Position numbers and translations under genes: made by a program | Assembly (NCBI GenBank): GCA_028285755.1 | Contig: JANQOQ010000015.1 | Span: 62,001 to 126,000 of the forward strand | From: Puniceicoccaceae bacterium | Lineage (GTDB): Bacteria > Verrucomicrobiota > Verrucomicrobiia > Opitutales > JAFGAQ01 | Reading direction: 5' to 3' | Length of the DNA: 64,000 bases | Shown: positions 1 to 8,598 of the stretch, piece by piece | Layout of the letters: each line of letters starts with the position of its first letter | Position numbering within the stretch: position 1 is the first letter of the stretch | The notes under the pieces: model-generated | What the model was told of the DNA's origin: nothing | Seen by the model: the letters and a program-made list of their open reading frames with translations, nothing else | Databases searched by the model: none

Positions 1-1
1 C

Positions 2-628
2 GAGTCTGAGTTTATCTACCGTGGGTATGTAGTTGCGGACGACACGTTTACCCCTTCGGTTGAAGGTCGCGTTTTAGGTGAAACGTTTGACCTGTATTTT
101 GGACTGCATACTGCATTGCCTGTTGAGAAAGACGATAATCGCACTAAAATGCATGAGTATTATCTCGGCACTAATTTTGAAGTGGCCGAAGATTTTAAAC
201 TGGATGTCGGCGCAAGCTTTATAGATTTCCAGCCATTCCGGGATGACAGTGCCGTGGAGACATTCCTTGGCTTAACCTGGGAGGGTCCCATTTCGCCTGC
301 CGTTTACTTCTACTATGATGTGGATAATGAGGAGATTACAATTGAGGCATCAGCGGGTTATTCCTTCGTGATCGATACCAACTCTGCAGTCATGCTTACA
401 GGCTTCGCAGGTAATTCTGAGTTTGGCCCGGATGAAGACCTTACCGGGGGAATTGATACAGACTCTACTTACTATGGTGCGATGCTCGACTACTCATATA
501 GTTTTACCCGTTATGCACGCATGACTGTGGGTGTGCGTTTTGCCAATGTAGACAATGACTTCGATCTGAATGAGGATTTGGACGAGTCCCGTTTTTGGTG
601 GGGTGCATCCTTCACTGCGGGTTTCTAA
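2..628 (+). CDS. Outer-membrane beta-barrel protein, 5'-truncated
   Basis: The reading frame is open from base 2, so the start and any signal peptide lie upstream. About 208 residues are visible. They alternate hydrophobic and polar residues with many aromatic, Asp and Gly positions, and the chain ends in Phe, the usual end of an outer-membrane barrel. The visible beginning (SEFIYRGYVVADD) resembles the first strand of Gcw_chp-type (PF09694) barrel proteins; that family match is tentative. A strong terminator follows the stop. Cargo or ligand cannot be told from this part. Confidence 0.7.
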   Translation, partial: ESEFIYRGYVVADDTFTPSVEGRVLGETFDLYFGLHTALPVEKDDNRTKMHEYYLGTNFEVAEDFKLDVGASFIDFQPFRDDSAVETFLGLTWEGPISPAVYFYYDVDNEEITIEASAGYSFVIDTNSAVMLTGFAGNSEFGPDEDLTGGIDTDSTYYGAMLDYSYSFTRYARMTVGVRFANVDNDFDLNEDLDESRFWWGASFTAGF

Positions 629-656
629 GTTATCTTTTAATAACCCTTTGATTTTT

Positions 657-681
657 AAAGCCCTCGCACGAGGGCTTTTTT
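657..681 (+). terminator. Rho-independent terminator after the barrel gene
   Basis: A perfect 10-bp stem (AAAGCCCTCG / CGAGGGCTTT) with a two-base loop runs into a T tract. It separates the barrel gene from the ribosomal protein genes. Confidence 0.85.
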
Positions 682-750
682 ATTTAAATAATTTTACATC
701 CGTTATTGACAGAGAATCAGGTATCAGCCTTAATCTCTCTTTTTTCCGAA

Positions 751-1179
751 ATGAAAACTACACTCGCAAAGAAAGAAGAAGTCACCCGAAAATGGTATGT
801 GGTTGATGCCACTGACCAAATTTTGGGTCGCTTGTCCGTACGCATATCCAACATACTGCGAGGCCGCAATAAGGCAACTTTTACACCTCATGTGGATACC
901 GGTGATTTTGTGATCGTTATCAATGCAGATAAGATCCGCGTAACCGGTAAGAAGGAAGATCAGAAGGAATATATGTTTTATTCCGGCTACATGGGTAATG
1001 AGAAGTATATCAAGCTCTCTGAATTTCGCAGCCGCAAGCCAGATTTTATTATTCATCATTCGGTGAAGGGGATGTTACCCAAAAACAAACTCGCATCCGG
1101 AATGTTGAAACGCCTAAAAGTATATGGGGGCAGTGAGCACCCGCATGCTGCACAAGAACCCGAGGAACTTAAAGTCTAA
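751..1179 (+). CDS. rplM: 50S ribosomal protein L13
   Basis: This is large-subunit protein L13, an early assembly protein that binds 23S rRNA. From the chosen ATG it is 142 residues, the same as E. coli L13. Typical segments are WYVVDATDQILGRL near the start, then HVDTGDFVIVINADKI, and the basic PKNKLASGMLKRLKVYGG end. An upstream in-frame ATG at 706 would add 15 residues foreign to the family, so 751 is preferred. No Shine-Dalgarno sequence precedes it. It lies 3 bases before rpsI, the standard L13-S9 pair. Confidence 0.97.
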   Translation: MKTTLAKKEEVTRKWYVVDATDQILGRLSVRISNILRGRNKATFTPHVDTGDFVIVINADKIRVTGKKEDQKEYMFYSGYMGNEKYIKLSEFRSRKPDFIIHHSVKGMLPKNKLASGMLKRLKVYGGSEHPHAAQEPEELKV

Positions 1180-1182
1180 GCC

Positions 1183-1593
1183 ATGACTACACTTTCAAAA
1201 TCCAAGCAGGATGTATACGTAACCGTAGGTCGTCGTAAGCGAGCGACTGCGCGTGTGCGTCTTACACAGGGAAGTGGCAATATCACCGTAAATGACAAAG
1301 CGGTGGAAGTTTATTGCTACAGTGATGATCTTTATAATACAGCAGTTGCTCCCCTTAAAGAGGTGGATATGCTTAAGGATGTTGATATCACTGTGCGCGT
1401 TTCTGGCGGAGGACCCAATGGTCAATCCGTAGCCATTTCTCATGGTATTGCGCGTGCTTTACAAAAAATGAATGCGGATCACCGTGCGCCACTTAAGAAG
1501 GCAGGGTTTATTAAACGCGATCCCAGGCAAAAAGAGCGCAAGAAAGTGGGTCAGCCGGGAGCTCGCAAAAAGTTCCAGTTCTCTAAGCGTTAA
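1183..1593 (+). CDS. rpsI: 30S ribosomal protein S9
   Basis: Small-subunit protein S9, whose basic C-terminal tail reaches the P-site tRNA. The 136 residues carry the family signature VTVGRRKRATARVRL near the start, the GGGPNGQSVAISHGIARAL segment in the middle and the very basic GARKKFQFSKR end, whose last residues SKR are nearly invariant. It is co-transcribed with rplM and followed by a terminator. Confidence 0.97.
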   Translation: MTTLSKSKQDVYVTVGRRKRATARVRLTQGSGNITVNDKAVEVYCYSDDLYNTAVAPLKEVDMLKDVDITVRVSGGGPNGQSVAISHGIARALQKMNADHRAPLKKAGFIKRDPRQKERKKVGQPGARKKFQFSKR

Positions 1594-1622
1594 TCTTAAA
1601 GATAACACAAACGAATTTAAGC

Positions 1623-1664
1623 AAGACCCTCATCAGGCAATCGCCTACGAGGGTCTTTATATTT
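1623..1664 (+). terminator. Terminator after rpsI
   Basis: The arms AAGACCCTC and GAGGGTCTT enclose a second short stem (AGGC / GCCT), followed by TTTATATTTTT. argC starts only about 20 bases further on, so the argC promoter must overlap this hairpin or lie before it, or argC depends partly on readthrough. Confidence 0.75.
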
Positions 1665-1686
1665 TTAAACATCAGCTATTTTTGAA

Positions 1687-2712
1687 ATGAAAGTCGGTAT
1701 CGTAGGTGCATCCGGGTATTCCGGGGAAGAGCTCGTGCGGTTGCTAGCCAAGCATCCGGATGTTGAGCTAAGCATGATTACCTCGCGGCAGCTAGCGGGG
1801 CAGTCAGCCTCATCTGTATTTCCGGCTTTGCGTAATATGCACGAAGAGCTGGTTATGAGCGATTCGGATGTGGCTTCACTGGTGGCGAGCGATATTGATC
1901 TATTCTTCCTGGCATTGCCACATGGGGTGTCTGTAGAGTATGCAAAGCCGCTGCTTGAAGCAGGTAAACAAATCATCGATCTGAGTGCAGACTTTCGTCT
2001 GGACAGCGCGGATCGTTATTTTGAGTTTTATGGGGAACATCCGGCTCCTGAGCTGCTCAACCAATCGGCCTATATTATTCCGGAGTTGGCGGATAAGAGT
2101 GCTTTTGGTTTTAACTTAATCGCATCACCGGGGTGTTACCCGACGAGCCTATTAGTCCCGCTTGTTCCATTAGCCCGGGCTGGGCTAATAAATGCTCAGG
2201 GCATTATTGCCAATTCGATGAGTGGGGTGAGTGGTGCCGGTAAAAAACTCGCAGATACTTACCTCTTTGCAGAGCGAAATGAGAGCGTGAAGGCGTATGG
2301 TATTCCCAAGCATCGACACCTTTCCGAAGTTGAAGAGCAGCTTGAAAAGGCATTTGGCGCGGAAGCAGTGATCCAATTTATCCCGCACCTGGTGCCGATG
2401 AATCGAGGCATCCAGTCCAGCATTATAGTCAAACCCAAGGCTGGAGCATCCCTGGAGCAGGCTTACGAAGCCTGGGAGGCTGCGTATGCCGATAAGCCTT
2501 TCGTTTCAATTTTAGCCAAAGGGCAGACGCCTGATACAGCGGAGGTCGTTGGCTCGAACCGTGTGGATATTTCTATTGTTGAGGATATGCGAACCGGTAA
2601 TTGGATCATTAACTCTTGTATCGATAATCTCTTAAAGGGAGCCAGTGGGCAGGCTGTGCAGATTATGAACGTGAAATACGGATTTGAGGAAACTGCGTCA
2701 CTCGAACCCTGA
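1687..2712 (+). CDS. argC: N-acetyl-gamma-glutamyl-phosphate reductase
   Basis: ArgC reduces N-acetylglutamyl phosphate to the semialdehyde with NADPH, the third step of arginine synthesis. The protein is 341 residues, normal for the long bacterial form. The NADP-binding GASGYSGEELVRLL motif is at the N-terminus and the catalytic cysteine is Cys150 in SPGCYPTS. HRHLSEVE and the late NLLKGASGQAVQ segment are also family features. It is the first of five closely spaced arg genes. No ribosome-binding site is visible upstream. Confidence 0.97.
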   Translation: MKVGIVGASGYSGEELVRLLAKHPDVELSMITSRQLAGQSASSVFPALRNMHEELVMSDSDVASLVASDIDLFFLALPHGVSVEYAKPLLEAGKQIIDLSADFRLDSADRYFEFYGEHPAPELLNQSAYIIPELADKSAFGFNLIASPGCYPTSLLVPLVPLARAGLINAQGIIANSMSGVSGAGKKLADTYLFAERNESVKAYGIPKHRHLSEVEEQLEKAFGAEAVIQFIPHLVPMNRGIQSSIIVKPKAGASLEQAYEAWEAAYADKPFVSILAKGQTPDTAEVVGSNRVDISIVEDMRTGNWIINSCIDNLLKGASGQAVQIMNVKYGFEETASLEP

Positions 2713-2717
2713 TACCG

Positions 2718-3947
2718 ATGAGCACCTGGAAAATAACCCAATTAGCAGAGAGTGCAGGACTCACCGATGTCCCGTGTTTTGAATGTGCAGGTGTGCATTG
2801 CGATATCCGGGGGAAAGCAAATGATCAACTTGATCTGGGTATTTTATACAGCTTCTACCCGCTCAGTATCGCTGGGGTTTTTACTCAAAATAAGATCAAA
2901 GCAGCACCTGTATTGCTATGCCAGGAACTTTTGGCGGGTGACCAGGCAATCCATGGAGTGGTTGTGAATAGCGGAAATGCGAATGCATGCACCGGCGAGC
3001 TCGGAATGCAGAATGCACGAGAGATGATAGAGCAGTCGCAAAAAGCGGTTAATGGATCCGGTGTGTTCCTTGTGTGCTCGACCGGGCGAATCGGGCGACA
3101 ATTACCGATGGATCATATAAGCAGTGGCATTCAGCACGCAGCGAATTCACTGGATTCTGATGCCCGGAGCGGGCTTGATTTTGCAAACTGCATACTCACC
3201 AGTGATACGCGTAACAAGAAAATCACCGTGCAGATCAGTATTGGTCAGCAAAAGGTAACGATCGCCGGAGTTGCGAAGGGTGCCGGAATGATCCGCCCCG
3301 ACATGGCAACGATGCTCGCCTTTATTACGACCGATTTGAATATCAGTAGCTCGGAGCTTCAGGGATTGCTCAGTAAAGCTAATGAGCGCTCATTTAATGC
3401 GATTACGATTGATGGGGATATGAGCACGAATGATACGGTGTTGGCGTTTGCCAATGGTGTATCGGGTGTTGATTATGCATTGTCTGAAGATGGTTTTAAA
3501 CAGGCTTTTGCCGAGGCACTTCAGCAAGTCTGTGAGCACCTGGCCTATCTCATCGTGGGAGATGGCGAAAAGATCACCAAAGTGGTTACCCTGGAAATTT
3601 CCGGAGCCAAGACTGAACAAGATGCCCGAAAAGTAGGTTATGCGATTGCGCATTCCCCGCTCGTTAAATCCTCCTGGGCAGGATCTGACCCGAATTGGGG
3701 ACGATTGGTTGCTGCTGCGGGGTATTCGGGGGCAGAATTCGAAGAGGCACAGATGAACCTGCAGTATAACGACACACCCGTATATAGTGGTGGGCAATTC
3801 CATGAAGAGTATCTGCAGCAATGGAAGGAGATCGTTTCGCAGAAGGAATTTACCATCCAGCTAGATCTGGGTGCCGGGGATGCGAGTGCTAAGCTCATAA
3901 CCTCTGACCTAACCCCGGAGTATATAACTTTTAACATGTCCGAATAA
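2718..3947 (+). CDS. argJ: Glutamate N-acetyltransferase / ornithine acetyltransferase
   Basis: ArgJ moves the acetyl group from acetylornithine back to glutamate, giving the cyclic arginine route; some members also use acetyl-CoA. The 409-residue precursor has the self-cleavage motif KGAGMIRPDMATML, with cleavage expected between Ala197 and the nucleophile Thr198, giving alpha and beta chains. VVNSGNANACTG near the start and the DPNWGRLVAAAGYSG segment near the end are typical. It starts 5 bases after argC. Whether it is mono- or bifunctional cannot be read from sequence; no separate argA is in the window. Confidence 0.96.
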   Translation: MSTWKITQLAESAGLTDVPCFECAGVHCDIRGKANDQLDLGILYSFYPLSIAGVFTQNKIKAAPVLLCQELLAGDQAIHGVVVNSGNANACTGELGMQNAREMIEQSQKAVNGSGVFLVCSTGRIGRQLPMDHISSGIQHAANSLDSDARSGLDFANCILTSDTRNKKITVQISIGQQKVTIAGVAKGAGMIRPDMATMLAFITTDLNISSSELQGLLSKANERSFNAITIDGDMSTNDTVLAFANGVSGVDYALSEDGFKQAFAEALQQVCEHLAYLIVGDGEKITKVVTLEISGAKTEQDARKVGYAIAHSPLVKSSWAGSDPNWGRLVAAAGYSGAEFEEAQMNLQYNDTPVYSGGQFHEEYLQQWKEIVSQKEFTIQLDLGAGDASAKLITSDLTPEYITFNMSE

Positions 3948-3949
3948 TC

Positions 3950-4864
3950 ATGCAAACCCGACCGCAGCTCGAAGATATTGATGTGATCACCAAGGCAGCT
4001 GTCCTGATGGAGGCGCTTCCGTATTTTCAGCGTTTTCGTGGGTCGATCTTTGTGGTGAAGTATGGGGGCAGCTTTATGGATGACCCGGATATTGCGCTGC
4101 GCAAACGGGTTGCTGCGGACATCACATTCCTGGCGTCTGTGGGTATCCATGTAGTGGTTGTGCACGGCGGGGGTAAGGCCATAAGCCGTGCAATGGAGGC
4201 TGCTGGGGTGGAAGTCGAATTCCGCAACGGGCTGCGCTATACCAGTGAAAAGGCGGTGCGTATCGTGGAGCACACGCTGAATCAGCAGGTCAACCGAGAG
4301 GTTTGCAGTATGATTGAAGAGCTGGGTGGACACGCTGTATCTTTGCCCGGCAATGAAGTGCTCACGAGCAAAAAGCTCGAGCAGGACAGTCAGGGTAACC
4401 CGGTGGATCTTGGCTTTGTCGGTGAAATCACCCAAGTTGCGACCAGTGATATCCGCAAGCATTTGGGCAACCTGGCGGTACCTGTTATTTCACCCGTGGG
4501 TGTTGATAAGGCTGGCAATTTTTACAATACCAATGCGGATCTCGCGGCTGCGAAGGTTGCGAGTGCCCTGGGTGCGCGCCGCCTTGTTTTTTTATGCGAT
4601 GTTGCAGGCCTGCTCGCTGATCCCAAAGACCCTGAGAGCCTGATATCCACTTTAGATGTTGGCGAAGTGTCCGGACTGATTGAGACGGGCGTGATCAGCT
4701 CAGGAATGCTGCCCAAGGTGCAGGGTGCTTGCAATGCGATCGAAGCCGGAGTGAAGCGCGTGCACTTTGTGGATGGGCGCATGCCGCACAGTCTTTTGCT
4801 TGAAATATTTACTGATAAGGGAATTGGTACCGAAATCGTGGATGCTGATTCCCAAGACCTATAA
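3950..4864 (+). CDS. argB: Acetylglutamate kinase
   Basis: ArgB phosphorylates N-acetylglutamate, usually the arginine-inhibited step when the cyclic pathway is used. The 304-residue amino-acid kinase has the ATP-binding VVKYGGSFMDD segment at about residues 36-47, the substrate loop VVVVHGGGKAISRAME and the RNGLRYTS stretch. The N-terminal extension of about 30 residues before the kinase core is the kind seen in arginine-sensitive hexameric enzymes, so feedback inhibition is plausible. It starts 2 bases after argJ stops, implying coupled translation. Confidence 0.96.
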   Translation: MQTRPQLEDIDVITKAAVLMEALPYFQRFRGSIFVVKYGGSFMDDPDIALRKRVAADITFLASVGIHVVVVHGGGKAISRAMEAAGVEVEFRNGLRYTSEKAVRIVEHTLNQQVNREVCSMIEELGGHAVSLPGNEVLTSKKLEQDSQGNPVDLGFVGEITQVATSDIRKHLGNLAVPVISPVGVDKAGNFYNTNADLAAAKVASALGARRLVFLCDVAGLLADPKDPESLISTLDVGEVSGLIETGVISSGMLPKVQGACNAIEAGVKRVHFVDGRMPHSLLLEIFTDKGIGTEIVDADSQDL

Positions 4865-4882
4865 CCCTTAACCCAACTTCCT

Positions 4883-5836
4883 ATGAAAACTCGTCACTTT
4901 CTAAAAGAAACGGACTTCACCTACGAGGAAATCAGTGAACTGTTTGCGATGGCTGCGGACTTTAAACGACACCGCAATCATGGCACACCGCCATCACTCG
5001 ATAAACAATCGTGGGGCATGCTTTTCTTTAAGAATAGTACGCGTACGCGCATATCGTTTGATGTAGGTATTGCTGAGCTTGGCGGGCATAGCCTGTTTCT
5101 CGATAAAAACAGTATGCAGATCTCAAGGGGGGAATCGGTGGCCGATACGGCTAAGGTGGTATCGCGTTATTTGCATGGGATGGTGATCCGTGCGTATGAT
5201 CACAGTCTGCTTGAGGAGTTTGCTGAAGAAGGGAGTATACCCATTGTCAATGCGCTGACGGACTTCCTGCATCCCTGCCAGATCTATACGGATGCATTTA
5301 CAATTGCGGAAAAGCTGGGTGAGAGTGATCTAGCTTCGCTGGTTGGTAAGAAACTCGTCTTTATGGGGGATTGTGACTCGAATATGGCCAACTCATGGAT
5401 ACTGGGCGGTGCCCACATGGGTATGGATATCGTGCTTAGCGGCCCGCCGGAATATCAGCCTGGTGAGCAGATCCTGGAGCTGATGAAAAATACAGAGGTG
5501 CGTGGCAGTTTCGAGTATGTAGAAGATCCCGTGGCAGCAGTTGCTGGGGCGGATGTGCTCTATACCGATGTATGGGTGAGCATGGGCGATGAGGCGGAAG
5601 CTGAAGTTCGTAAGCAGAAGCTGGCCCCTTATCAGGTTAATCTGGATTTGCTGAATAAAGCGAAACCGGGCGCTTTGTTTATGCACTGCCTGCCGGCACA
5701 CCCCGGTGAGGAAGTCACTCAGGAAGTACTTGATACGCCCAATAGTATCATTTTTGATCAGGCGGAAAATCGACTGCACGTGCAAAAGGCAATATTGGCA
5801 GTTTTAGGCATTAACAAGGCTCAAAAGCACTCTTAA
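4883..5836 (+). CDS. argF: Ornithine carbamoyltransferase
   Basis: The enzyme makes citrulline from ornithine and carbamoyl phosphate. The 317-residue protein has the carbamoyl-phosphate motif STRTR at residues 52-56, FLHPCQ in the middle and [11 protein letters not shown] near the C-terminus, which holds the ornithine-site cysteine. The HPCQ and HCLP combination marks a true ornithine rather than aspartate or acetylornithine transcarbamylase. In this operon argF occupies the place where argD often sits. Confidence 0.96.
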   Translation: MKTRHFLKETDFTYEEISELFAMAADFKRHRNHGTPPSLDKQSWGMLFFKNSTRTRISFDVGIAELGGHSLFLDKNSMQISRGESVADTAKVVSRYLHGMVIRAYDHSLLEEFAEEGSIPIVNALTDFLHPCQIYTDAFTIAEKLGESDLASLVGKKLVFMGDCDSNMANSWILGGAHMGMDIVLSGPPEYQPGEQILELMKNTEVRGSFEYVEDPVAAVAGADVLYTDVWVSMGDEAEAEVRKQKLAPYQVNLDLLNKAKPGALFMHCLPAHPGEEVTQEVLDTPNSIIFDQAENRLHVQKAILAVLGINKAQKHS

Positions 5837-5840
5837 ACTC

Positions 5841-7064
5841 ATGAAAATAGTATTGGCATATTCAGGGGGACTGGACACCTCCGTTATCGTTCGCTGGCTC
5901 AAAGATAAATACAATGCAGAGGTGATCACCTTTGCAGCGGATGTAGGTCAGCAGGAAGAGCTGGATGGTCTCGAGGAGAAGGCAATCGCCACCGGTGCAA
6001 GCAAACACTATACACTCGATTTGGTGGATGAGTTTGCAGCGGACTACTGCTTCCCTATGGTGCGGGGTAATGCTATTTACGAAGGTCAGTATTATCTGGG
6101 TACGTCCATTGCGCGGCCGCTGATTGCTAAGGCCCAGGTGGATATTGCACGCAAGGAAGGGGCCACTCACCTTGCACACGGTGCTACCGGTAAGGGTAAT
6201 GACCAGGTACGTTTTGAGCTGACTTTTGCAGCGCTTGCACCGGATCTGAAGATCATCAGCCCCTGGCGTATGGATGAATTTCGTGAAATGTTTCCCGGAC
6301 GTAAGGAGATGATTGAGTGGTGTGCGGCCCAGGGTGTGGATGTGGAAGCGAGCGCTTCGAAGCCATACTCGATGGATCGTAACTCCTGGCATATTTCCTA
6401 CGAGGCCGGCATCCTGGAAGATCCGTGGTTTGACCCTTCGACACCGGATAACAAGGCTATGTATAAGCTCTCGGTGGATCCTGAGGATGCGCCGGACGAG
6501 GCTGAGTATGTGGAGCTGACTTTCGAGCAGGGCGATTGTGTGGCGATCAATGGAGAAGCCAAGACGCCTGCTGAAGTGGTGGATACCCTGAACGAGCTGG
6601 GCGGTAAACACGGGGTAGGCCGTGTGGATATCGTGGAGAATCGCTTTGTGGGTATGAAGAGCCGCGGGGTCTATGAAACTCCCGGAGGCACCATTCTGAT
6701 CCATGCACATCGGCAGATGGAAACGCTGACCATGGACCGTGACCTCATGCATACGCGGGACGGCTTGATTTCGCGCTATGCGGAGCTGATTTACAATGGT
6801 TTCTGGTTTGATCCTGAGCGTGAGGCACTACAGGCATTTATTGATAAAAGCCAGGATACGGTTTCCGGGGTTGTTCGTCTCAAGCTTTATAAGGGAAATG
6901 TTTTGACCGTAGGACGAAAGAGTGATCTTTCGCTCTATGATGAAGACATCGCATCCATGGAAGGGGTTGAGAGTGACTATCACCCCAATGATGCGACGGG
7001 CTTCATCCGCCTGCAGGGTTTGAAGCTGCGCATGCGTCAGCTCAACCAACAAAAAAACCCTTAA
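5841..7064 (+). CDS. argG: Argininosuccinate synthase
   Basis: ArgG joins citrulline and aspartate at the cost of ATP to AMP. The 407-residue protein starts with the PP-loop [10 protein letters not shown] at residues 6-15. It also has [15 protein letters not shown] and the [14 protein letters not shown] segment of the tetrameric enzyme. It starts 4 bases after argF and ends in a terminator that overlaps its stop codon. argH, needed for the last step, is not in the window. Confidence 0.97.
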   Translation: MKIVLAYSGGLDTSVIVRWLKDKYNAEVITFAADVGQQEELDGLEEKAIATGASKHYTLDLVDEFAADYCFPMVRGNAIYEGQYYLGTSIARPLIAKAQVDIARKEGATHLAHGATGKGNDQVRFELTFAALAPDLKIISPWRMDEFREMFPGRKEMIEWCAAQGVDVEASASKPYSMDRNSWHISYEAGILEDPWFDPSTPDNKAMYKLSVDPEDAPDEAEYVELTFEQGDCVAINGEAKTPAEVVDTLNELGGKHGVGRVDIVENRFVGMKSRGVYETPGGTILIHAHRQMETLTMDRDLMHTRDGLISRYAELIYNGFWFDPEREALQAFIDKSQDTVSGVVRLKLYKGNVLTVGRKSDLSLYDEDIASMEGVESDYHPNDATGFIRLQGLKLRMRQLNQQKNP

Positions 7065-7084
7065 GCGTATCGCCTAAGGGTTTC
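7053..7084. terminator. Bidirectional terminator between argG and trxA
   Basis: AAACCCTTAAGC pairs with GCCTAAGGGTTT around a short loop and is flanked by an A run on one side and T residues on the other. It overlaps the argG stop codon and can serve both converging transcripts. Confidence 0.75.
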
Positions 7085-7105
7085 TGGAAATTTAAGTAAG
7101 TCGGA

Positions 7106-7426
7106 TTACAAACCGAGGTTTGCGCGCAGATCGTCCTTGGAAGTCATTCCCACGATTTGCTTGTCCACTTTACCCTTGCGGAAGATCAGGATAGTAGGGA
7201 TCGCACGAATGCTGTATTCGTTGGCGAGTTCGCTGTTATTATCCACATTTACCTTGGCCACCTGCACATTGCCTGCTTCCTCAGCGGCAAGCTCTTCAAG
7301 GATGGGTGCGATTGCCTTACAAGGTCCGCACCAGGGTGCCCAGAAATCAACCAATACGGGAGTTTTGGTTTCTTTGATGGTTGACTTAAAATTGTCTGAA
7401 TTGAGTTCGATGATGTTTTCTGCCAT
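7106..7426 (-). CDS. trxA: Thioredoxin
   Basis: A small disulfide reductase recycled by thioredoxin reductase. The 106-residue protein has the active site WCGPCK with Cys33 and Cys36, an FWAPW lead-in, and the cis-proline segment RAIPTILIF. No signal peptide is present, so it is cytoplasmic. It is the last gene of a minus-strand run (lptD, scpA, small gene, trxA) whose gaps are about 55-60 bases. Confidence 0.96.
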   Translation of the reverse strand: MAENIIELNSDNFKSTIKETKTPVLVDFWAPWCGPCKAIAPILEELAAEEAGNVQVAKVNVDNNSELANEYSIRAIPTILIFRKGKVDKQIVGMTSKDDLRANLGL

Positions 7427-7463
7427 GATTGTAGTTTGCTAAATAGTGCCGTATGTTTACGCA

Positions 7464-7496
7464 AGCAATAACGTATATTAACGTTCGCTTATTGCT
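7464..7496. repeat. Nested inverted repeat between trxA and the small gene
   Basis: AGCAATAA (7464-7471) pairs with TTATTGCT (7489-7496), and inside it AACGT pairs with ACGTT. It covers the stop codon of the upstream minus-strand gene. No T tract follows, so this could be a processing or pausing structure or an operator for trxA; the role is unknown. Confidence 0.4.
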
Positions 7497-7731
7497 GTGA
7501 ATGCTTGATTACGAGGTCCTTGAGTTCCTCGTGATTTGCGGTTTGTATGGTTTTACCGCGCGCTGACAGGTCTTCCACTGTTTTTATGGCAGTCTCTGTC
7601 ATGAGGTCATGCGTTTCCTCAGATCCTCCGACGATCGAAAATTGCTCTGCCTTAGTGATGCGCTTATGCCCGTCTTTATTATCCAAACCGACTCCGAACA
7701 AATGGTTTCTGGGTGGTTGATTATCTCTCAT
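7489..7731 (-). CDS. Small hydrophilic protein of unknown function
   Basis: I do not recognise this 80-residue protein. It is charged, has no signal peptide or membrane segment and no cysteines. It contains HLFGVGLDNKDGHKRIT near the start and a predicted helical second half (EETHDLMTETAIKTVEDL). The spacing within the scpA-trxA run and the coding-like composition support a real gene. It may be a lineage-specific cytoplasmic protein. Confidence 0.6.
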   Translation of the reverse strand: MRDNQPPRNHLFGVGLDNKDGHKRITKAEQFSIVGGSEETHDLMTETAIKTVEDLSARGKTIQTANHEELKDLVIKHSQQ

Positions 7732-7786
7732 ATAGCTTATCGTTGCTTAAATCGGTTTTATTTCAAGTCTCTAATAGATTAGACGG

Positions 7787-8539
7787 TTAACCGACGGGTG
7801 TGCATTCAATATCGGCAAAGGTTTCGCTTTGCTTGAGCTTGAGTTTGCGCAGACGAGTGAGTTCCAGCACTGCGAGAAAGGTCGTAACGACTTTCACGAG
7901 GCTGCTGGCTTTGCTGAAAAGCTCAGAGAACATGAAGGTCTTGCCCTGCTGAATGCGAGTGAGTATAAACTCCATGCGATCGGCTACAGTGACCGGCTCG
8001 TCATCGATTTCGCCGTAGTTCATTTTTTCAGCGAGTCGCAGATAGACCTGATTGATGACGTTCCAGAGATCGAGCTTATCGATGGTTTGCAGGGGACGTG
8101 CGGCCTCTTCGTGCTGAGCGTTTTTGACAATGCGGTCCATCAGCTGGCTGCGGTGGGTGATCTTTTCTTCGATCTGCCCGGCAAGATCCTTGTAGCGACG
8201 GTACTCGAGCAGTTGTTGCACGAGCTCCCAACGGGGGTCTGCCGATTCATCCTCATTTTCATCGATCACCTGCTCTTTGGGGGGGAGGAGCATGCGGCTC
8301 TTGATGTACATGAGCGTCGAAGCCATCACAAAAAAGTCGCCCGCTACTTCCAGATTGAGTTTTTCCATGCTGTGGAGATAATCGATATACTGTGTGGTGA
8401 CAGTCTCCATCGGAATGTCGTAGATATCGATTTCGTTTTTGCGGATCAGGAACAATAGCAGGTCAAGCGGCCCCTCAAAGACCTTGAGCTTGATCGCGAT
8501 ATCGGCTGCTGAGCCGAAAATGTCGTTCCCGTTATCCAT
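7787..8539 (-). CDS. scpA: Segregation and condensation protein A
   Basis: ScpA is the kleisin that bridges SMC head domains with ScpB for chromosome organisation. The 250-residue protein begins with the family hallmark FEGPLDLLLFLIRKNEIDIYDIPM and has the following segment ASTLMYIKSRMLLPP. The C-terminal winged-helix region contains VVTTFLAVLELTRLRKL, which contacts the SMC head. scpB and smc are not in the window. It lies between lptD and a small unknown gene. Confidence 0.93.
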   Translation of the reverse strand: MDNGNDIFGSAADIAIKLKVFEGPLDLLLFLIRKNEIDIYDIPMETVTTQYIDYLHSMEKLNLEVAGDFFVMASTLMYIKSRMLLPPKEQVIDENEDESADPRWELVQQLLEYRRYKDLAGQIEEKITHRSQLMDRIVKNAQHEEAARPLQTIDKLDLWNVINQVYLRLAEKMNYGEIDDEPVTVADRMEFILTRIQQGKTFMFSELFSKASSLVKVVTTFLAVLELTRLRKLKLKQSETFADIECTPVG

Positions 8540-8598
8540 AACCTATAATAAAAACGCTGTGGGGATGAGAATTCAACCTCTCTTTACGTGCAAATGTG

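Noticed and set aside
5862-6752. 296-codon minus-strand ORF opposite argG
   Set aside because: It mirrors a well-conserved gene in another frame, is rich in His and Arg with no family features, and has no start signals.
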